The notes under the pieces were generated by a model. It made no database searches and was not told the DNA's origin. It saw only the letters and a list, made by a program, of their open reading frames with translations. Both the position numbers and the translations under genes were made by a program. A DNA stretch of 64,000 nucleotides from CAVQEG01 sp963711465 (GTDB taxonomy: Bacteria > Bacteroidota > Ignavibacteria > OLB7), in assembly GCA_963711465.1 (NCBI GenBank), contig CAVQEG010000001.1:2232001-2296000 (forward strand), read 5' to 3'. How positions within the stretch are numbered: the first letter of the stretch is position 1; each line of letters starts with the position of its first letter. Shown here in pieces: positions 60,170-64,000 of the stretch.

Positions 60170-63100
60170 ATGAACCCTCGTACCATCGGCGCCCTGCTTG
60201 CGGCGCTCCTGCTGGTCGCATTCACCCGCCCCCTGGCCGCACAGTCGCCGGACGATGCGCTGGCGCTCGACACGACCGGTGCCTACGCCAGTCTGGCGTT
60301 CTCCCAACCGATGATCGTCTCGCCCGGCAACCCGTTCACCATCGAGGCGTGGGTCTTCGCCGACGCCACCGATTTCGTCATCGCCTCCGGTTCGGACGAT
60401 TCGCTCATGACCTGGTCGCTGCGCGTCGGCACCTGGACGTGTTCCGACTGCGGACCCGGTTCCGCTCAGGAGTCCTTCGACATGGCGGTAATTCTCGACT
60501 CCGCCTGGACGTCGGAGGGTCTCACCTTCCCCGTCGGTTCGACGACCGGCCTGATCTACGGTCAGTGGAATCACGTGGCGGTCACCTCGGACGGTTCGAC
60601 GCTGACCTTCTACGTCAACGGTGTCGCGAGCGGCAGCTACAGCGATCGGCGGACGATCTGGCACCAGACCAGCACGTCGAAGTTGTACGTCGGCACGAGC
60701 TACAATCGGTTCCGCGACACGATCGACATCCCGTACGGACCGCACGGCGTGGTCGACAACCTGCGCTTCTGGGGCGTCGAGCGAACCGCCGGCGAGATCC
60801 GCTCGGGAATGCTCGGTCGGCTCACCGGCACGTTCGGACTGATCAGGAGCTACGAATTTGATTCGGCCAGTGATTTCACGCCCTACGGCGGTGCGCGACG
60901 CACCGCGTCGACCGCGCCCTGGATCAGGCTTCCGACCGCATTCAACTACGCCAACGACGACGTCGGACTTGCGTGGACCGATCACTTCCCCGCCACCTCC
61001 TCGATCCTCAGCGCCTCGTTCATCCCGACCACACCGGGCCAGTACATCGCCGTGGGCCACGGCCAGAACGACACGCTGCAGCTGACGCAGAGTTCGATCA
61101 CCGGAATCTCGCAGCAGCTGGATCGCACCTGGGGAATCACGATGGTGGACGCCAACGTGGCGACAATGACCTTCGACCTCAGCGGCGACCTCGGCGTGAC
61201 GGCTTCCAACGGCGTGATGCTCGTCTCGCCGAATCGGGACTTCTCCGGAAGTGTCGACATCCTCATTCCGACGTCGACGACGGTGAACACGAATCTCGTG
61301 GCGCATCTGCTCGACGTCGATCAGGATTCCCTCTTCGTCACCGTCGGCAGACTCTCCGCGGCCCGTCCGGCAGTGGCCGCTTCCGCGGGGTTCGGTCCCT
61401 TCACGCTTGGCGAAGACGTCCTCGACACCTTCACCGTCTCGAACCTCCCGAGCGACGTTTCGAGCGTCACCTTCGCCATCGACGACGGATTCACCGGCGA
61501 GGTGATCGACTCAGGTACGGCGGCATCGGCTACGAACCCGGTGTATGCGCATCAGATGGCCGAGCTGCCGATGGGCGCGGTGCTTCACGTGAACGTTGAG
61601 GCGGACAGCTACGGCGGGACGCTGCACCTGATCGAGCCGCTGACGATCACCGGACGCAATCCGAGCATCACCTCCCGGACCGGCTTCGAGGCGTACGTGC
61701 TCGGCACTCCGCGCACCGCGACGTTCCGCGTCGACTCGCTGCCCTCACGAACGACCGCGATCACGATGCGGTTCGTCGATCTCAACGGCGCCGATGTCCG
61801 GTTCATCGACACCGGCGGCACGCTGATCACCGATTCGATGTACGCGGACACCACGAGCAACGGCGGGTCGTATCTGAGCACGGCGAGCTGGACGATCGGA
61901 CTCGACACGCTCGACCTGCCGTTGGGCACGCAGCTGTCGGTCACCGTCGAGCACATCGGCGGTGTGCCGGGCGGCTCGGAGTACCGCGTGCCGCTGAAGG
62001 TGCTCGCCGCGCCGATGAGCATCTACACCTCGCAGACGTTCGGACCGTACACGAGCAACGACTACACGCGTGTGACCAACACGACGACGCCGTGGGAGGA
62101 CGTGGCCGATCGGACCGCGTCGTTCACGCTGGCACCGCTTCCGCCCAGAACGCGGTCGGTGGAATTCCAGTTGCTGCTCAACGATTCGACCGTCTACGAT
62201 TCATCGACCGTGTATTCGAACGGATCGCAGTGGCTCACTTCGGCAACGAGCGACACGTGGACGATGACCGATCTGCCGCCGGAGGTGACGGCGATCCGCG
62301 CGGTGGTCAACGCTCAGGGCGGTCCGAGTGCGGGACTGGTGAGCGAGCACGCACTGGAGATCCAGCCGCAGCCGGCGCGCATCTTCGTCACGCCGTCTGA
62401 CTACGACAATGTGATCCGCAACCCGTACGACCCCTCGGACAGGCGGACGACGCCGGTGGCGATCCGCGTCGAGCCGAGCACGACCGAGGTCGACTCGGTG
62501 CTCGTGTCGATCGTCACCGACCGGGGCGTGGTGCTCTGGAGCGACCGGGGAACACCGAGCGGCGGCGGTTCGATTCCCGCGATAGAATTCTCCCACGACT
62601 TCGCAACGCTCTACTACACAGCGGATTCGATCCTCGTCGACACGTATTTCCCCGAATCGCCCGAACCGGTTCACAGCGCCTACCACATCACGATGATTCC
62701 ACCGGCACCGATCGTCACGCCGTGGGTGGCGCCGAGGTGGTACACCAACGGCGTCAATCAGTGGGAGTGGTTCACCGTAGGAGGTCTGATGCCGGACATG
62801 CAGCGCGTCGACGTGAAGGTCGCCAGCGCGGGTGAGACGAGCTCGCTCATCTTCGCCTATCGAGTCGGCAACGACGACGACCAGGGGTGGAACGACATGC
62901 CGTACGCCCACTCGCTGCAGTTCGACGGCGCAAGCACGTGGCTTCGCGACGTTCGTCTCGACTCCGCGTTCACGCTGCAGGTGTGGTTCCGGACGGCCGA
63001 TTCGAACGCACCGATCATCGGCGTGCTCGACGATCCGACGTACTACCCGCTCGTCTCGACCGACGAGGCCGGACGGATCGTCTACACGCTCTTCGGATCG

Positions 63101-64000
63101 CACACGGGGGACACGAACGAGATCCGGACGATCGGCTCGTTCACCGACGGACGCTGGCATCATCTGGCGGTGACCTACGGAGACGGATCGATGGAGCTCT
63201 ACGTCGACGGCGGCCTTCGCGCGGTGAAGGACGACGTTCCCGACGGCCTGGGAATCGGCACCGCCGGCGAATACGTGCTCGGTCGCGGAACGAGTGGCGG
63301 CGACACGCTTGGCGGGGATTACTTCGACGGCGCGCTGTCCGAGTTCACGGTCTGGCGCGGTCGGCGCACCTACGATTCGATCGCGGCAACCATCTATCCG
63401 ATAGCGCCATTCCGCTGGGGCGGCTGGCAGGACCACTACGACACGCCGGGCCTCTTCTCCTGGATTCGATTCGACGGGACGGAGGGCGACCGTGCGGTCG
63501 ACCTGAAGGCAGCGGCGAGCCGGGAAATCGCCGGTCGCGTCCACTGGAACCATGCCGGGCAACTGGACGAACTGCGCATCGCGTGGTTTCCGTACGAACC
63601 GGCAATCACCGGTGACGGAAGCGATTCGGTGGACGTGACGACGACGCTCCGCTACCGAGGCGCGCCATCATCGGGACTCAACTACACGCGCAGGTATCCG
63701 CTGCACGAATTCACCGGCAACGCCCCGTTGATCTCCGCCGACCGCGGCTGGGGTCCCTTCCGAGAAGGTGTTCATGCACGCGTTCACTTCACCGTGTGGT
63801 CCGGCGCAGCGACGCTGAACGTGTTCGTGCATGATTCCACCGGACACGCCTACCAGGCGTACAGGGGCATCGACTTCCACGCGAATCCGAATCCGGATCT
63901 CGAGGACTCCACGTCGATCACGATCGACATGGGAACGGTCGAGCCGGGGAGTTACCTGCGATTCGAAACGGTGGACGCGAGTGCAACGGTGCTTTCCAAC
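60170..64000 (+). CDS. Very large exported protein with two LamG-like domains (3' end outside window)
   Basis: At least 1277 aa, open from the ATG at 60170 to the window end. Signal peptide TIGALLAALLLVAFTRPLAA. The first LamG/concanavalin-like domain spans ~30-235 (FTIEAWVFADATDF, GQWNHVAVTSDGSTLTFYVN, VVDNLRFWGVERTAGEIRSG). A series of Ig-like or beta-sandwich segments follows (~300-900), and a second LamG domain lies at ~905-1080 (SLQFDGASTWLRDVRLDSAF, DGRWHHLAVTYGDGSMELYV, LSEFTVWRGRRTYD). The C-terminal anchor is not seen; T9SS export is expected from the genome context. Probable surface glycan-binding or adhesion protein, inferred. Confidence 0.82.
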   Translation, partial: MNPRTIGALLAALLLVAFTRPLAAQSPDDALALDTTGAYASLAFSQPMIVSPGNPFTIEAWVFADATDFVIASGSDDSLMTWSLRVGTWTCSDCGPGSAQESFDMAVILDSAWTSEGLTFPVGSTTGLIYGQWNHVAVTSDGSTLTFYVNGVASGSYSDRRTIWHQTSTSKLYVGTSYNRFRDTIDIPYGPHGVVDNLRFWGVERTAGEIRSGMLGRLTGTFGLIRSYEFDSASDFTPYGGARRTASTAPWIRLPTAFNYANDDVGLAWTDHFPATSSILSASFIPTTPGQYIAVGHGQNDTLQLTQSSITGISQQLDRTWGITMVDANVATMTFDLSGDLGVTASNGVMLVSPNRDFSGSVDILIPTSTTVNTNLVAHLLDVDQDSLFVTVGRLSAARPAVAASAGFGPFTLGEDVLDTFTVSNLPSDVSSVTFAIDDGFTGEVIDSGTAASATNPVYAHQMAELPMGAVLHVNVEADSYGGTLHLIEPLTITGRNPSITSRTGFEAYVLGTPRTATFRVDSLPSRTTAITMRFVDLNGADVRFIDTGGTLITDSMYADTTSNGGSYLSTASWTIGLDTLDLPLGTQLSVTVEHIGGVPGGSEYRVPLKVLAAPMSIYTSQTFGPYTSNDYTRVTNTTTPWEDVADRTASFTLAPLPPRTRSVEFQLLLNDSTVYDSSTVYSNGSQWLTSATSDTWTMTDLPPEVTAIRAVVNAQGGPSAGLVSEHALEIQPQPARIFVTPSDYDNVIRNPYDPSDRRTTPVAIRVEPSTTEVDSVLVSIVTDRGVVLWSDRGTPSGGGSIPAIEFSHDFATLYYTADSILVDTYFPESPEPVHSAYHITMIPPAPIVTPWVAPRWYTNGVNQWEWFTVGGLMPDMQRVDVKVASAGETSSLIFAYRVGNDDDQGWNDMPYAHSLQFDGASTWLRDVRLDSAFTLQVWFRTADSNAPIIGVLDDPTYYPLVSTDEAGRIVYTLFGSHTGDTNEIRTIGSFTDGRWHHLAVTYGDGSMELYVDGGLRAVKDDVPDGLGIGTAGEYVLGRGTSGGDTLGGDYFDGALSEFTVWRGRRTYDSIAATIYPIAPFRWGGWQDHYDTPGLFSWIRFDGTEGDRAVDLKAAASREIAGRVHWNHAGQLDELRIAWFPYEPAITGDGSDSVDVTTTLRYRGAPSSGLNYTRRYPLHEFTGNAPLISADRGWGPFREGVHARVHFTVWSGAATLNVFVHDSTGHAYQAYRGIDFHANPNPDLEDSTSITIDMGTVEPGSYLRFETVDASATVLSN

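Overview
The window looks like a GC-rich chromosome fragment from the FCB superphylum (Bacteroidota/Chlorobiota/Kapabacteria-like; no genus can be given). Three things point there. Several exported proteins end in type IX secretion (T9SS) type A sorting domains. OmpA, SusE-like barrel and Kre9/Knh1-like modules are frequent. Promoter-like TAnnTTTG boxes of the Bacteroidota type lie upstream of several genes. No tRNA, rRNA or CRISPR array was found.

Layout. 1-5.4 kb: two minus-strand exported proteins (beta-helix plus Kre9-like repeats, and Kre9-like repeats plus T9SS tail). 5.7-6.4 kb: a canonical lexA with its own promoter and an SOS-box-like palindrome. 6.5-7.8 kb: a gene-free array of hairpin repeats in two opposed groups. 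8.1-10.7 kb: a large OmpA-family protein and a small barrel protein. 11.0-17.8 kb: an operon for a giant TPR protein, an outer-membrane barrel, ExbB, ExbD and a TonB-like protein. 18-25.3 kb: a truncated T9SS cargo, an unknown protein, malate dehydrogenase, an MFS transporter and an IgGFc-binding-like T9SS cargo.

25.4-55.9 kb is a large accessory island with visibly lower GC. It holds at least five RHS core/tip copies or fragments on the minus strand, each with a different C-terminal toxin-like tip and most followed by a small presumptive immunity gene. It also has a 146-bp hairpin element present twice between tips, two copies of a 1304-bp ISL3-family IS in opposite orientation, an intact and a decayed IS630-family transposase, a 1239-bp direct duplication, a broken type I restriction-modification locus with a G8 frameshift, and a cluster with a phospholipase A2-like CCxxHD protein and tandem paralogs of unknown function. 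The array reads as a store of displaced RHS tips with retained immunity genes, shuffled by homologous recombination in the shared core and by IS elements.

55.9-64 kb returns to high-GC backbone: acpS overlapping a HAD phosphatase, a LexA-like protein that has lost the self-cleavage residues, a TPR-LuxR-type regulator and a very large LamG-domain exported protein that runs off the end.
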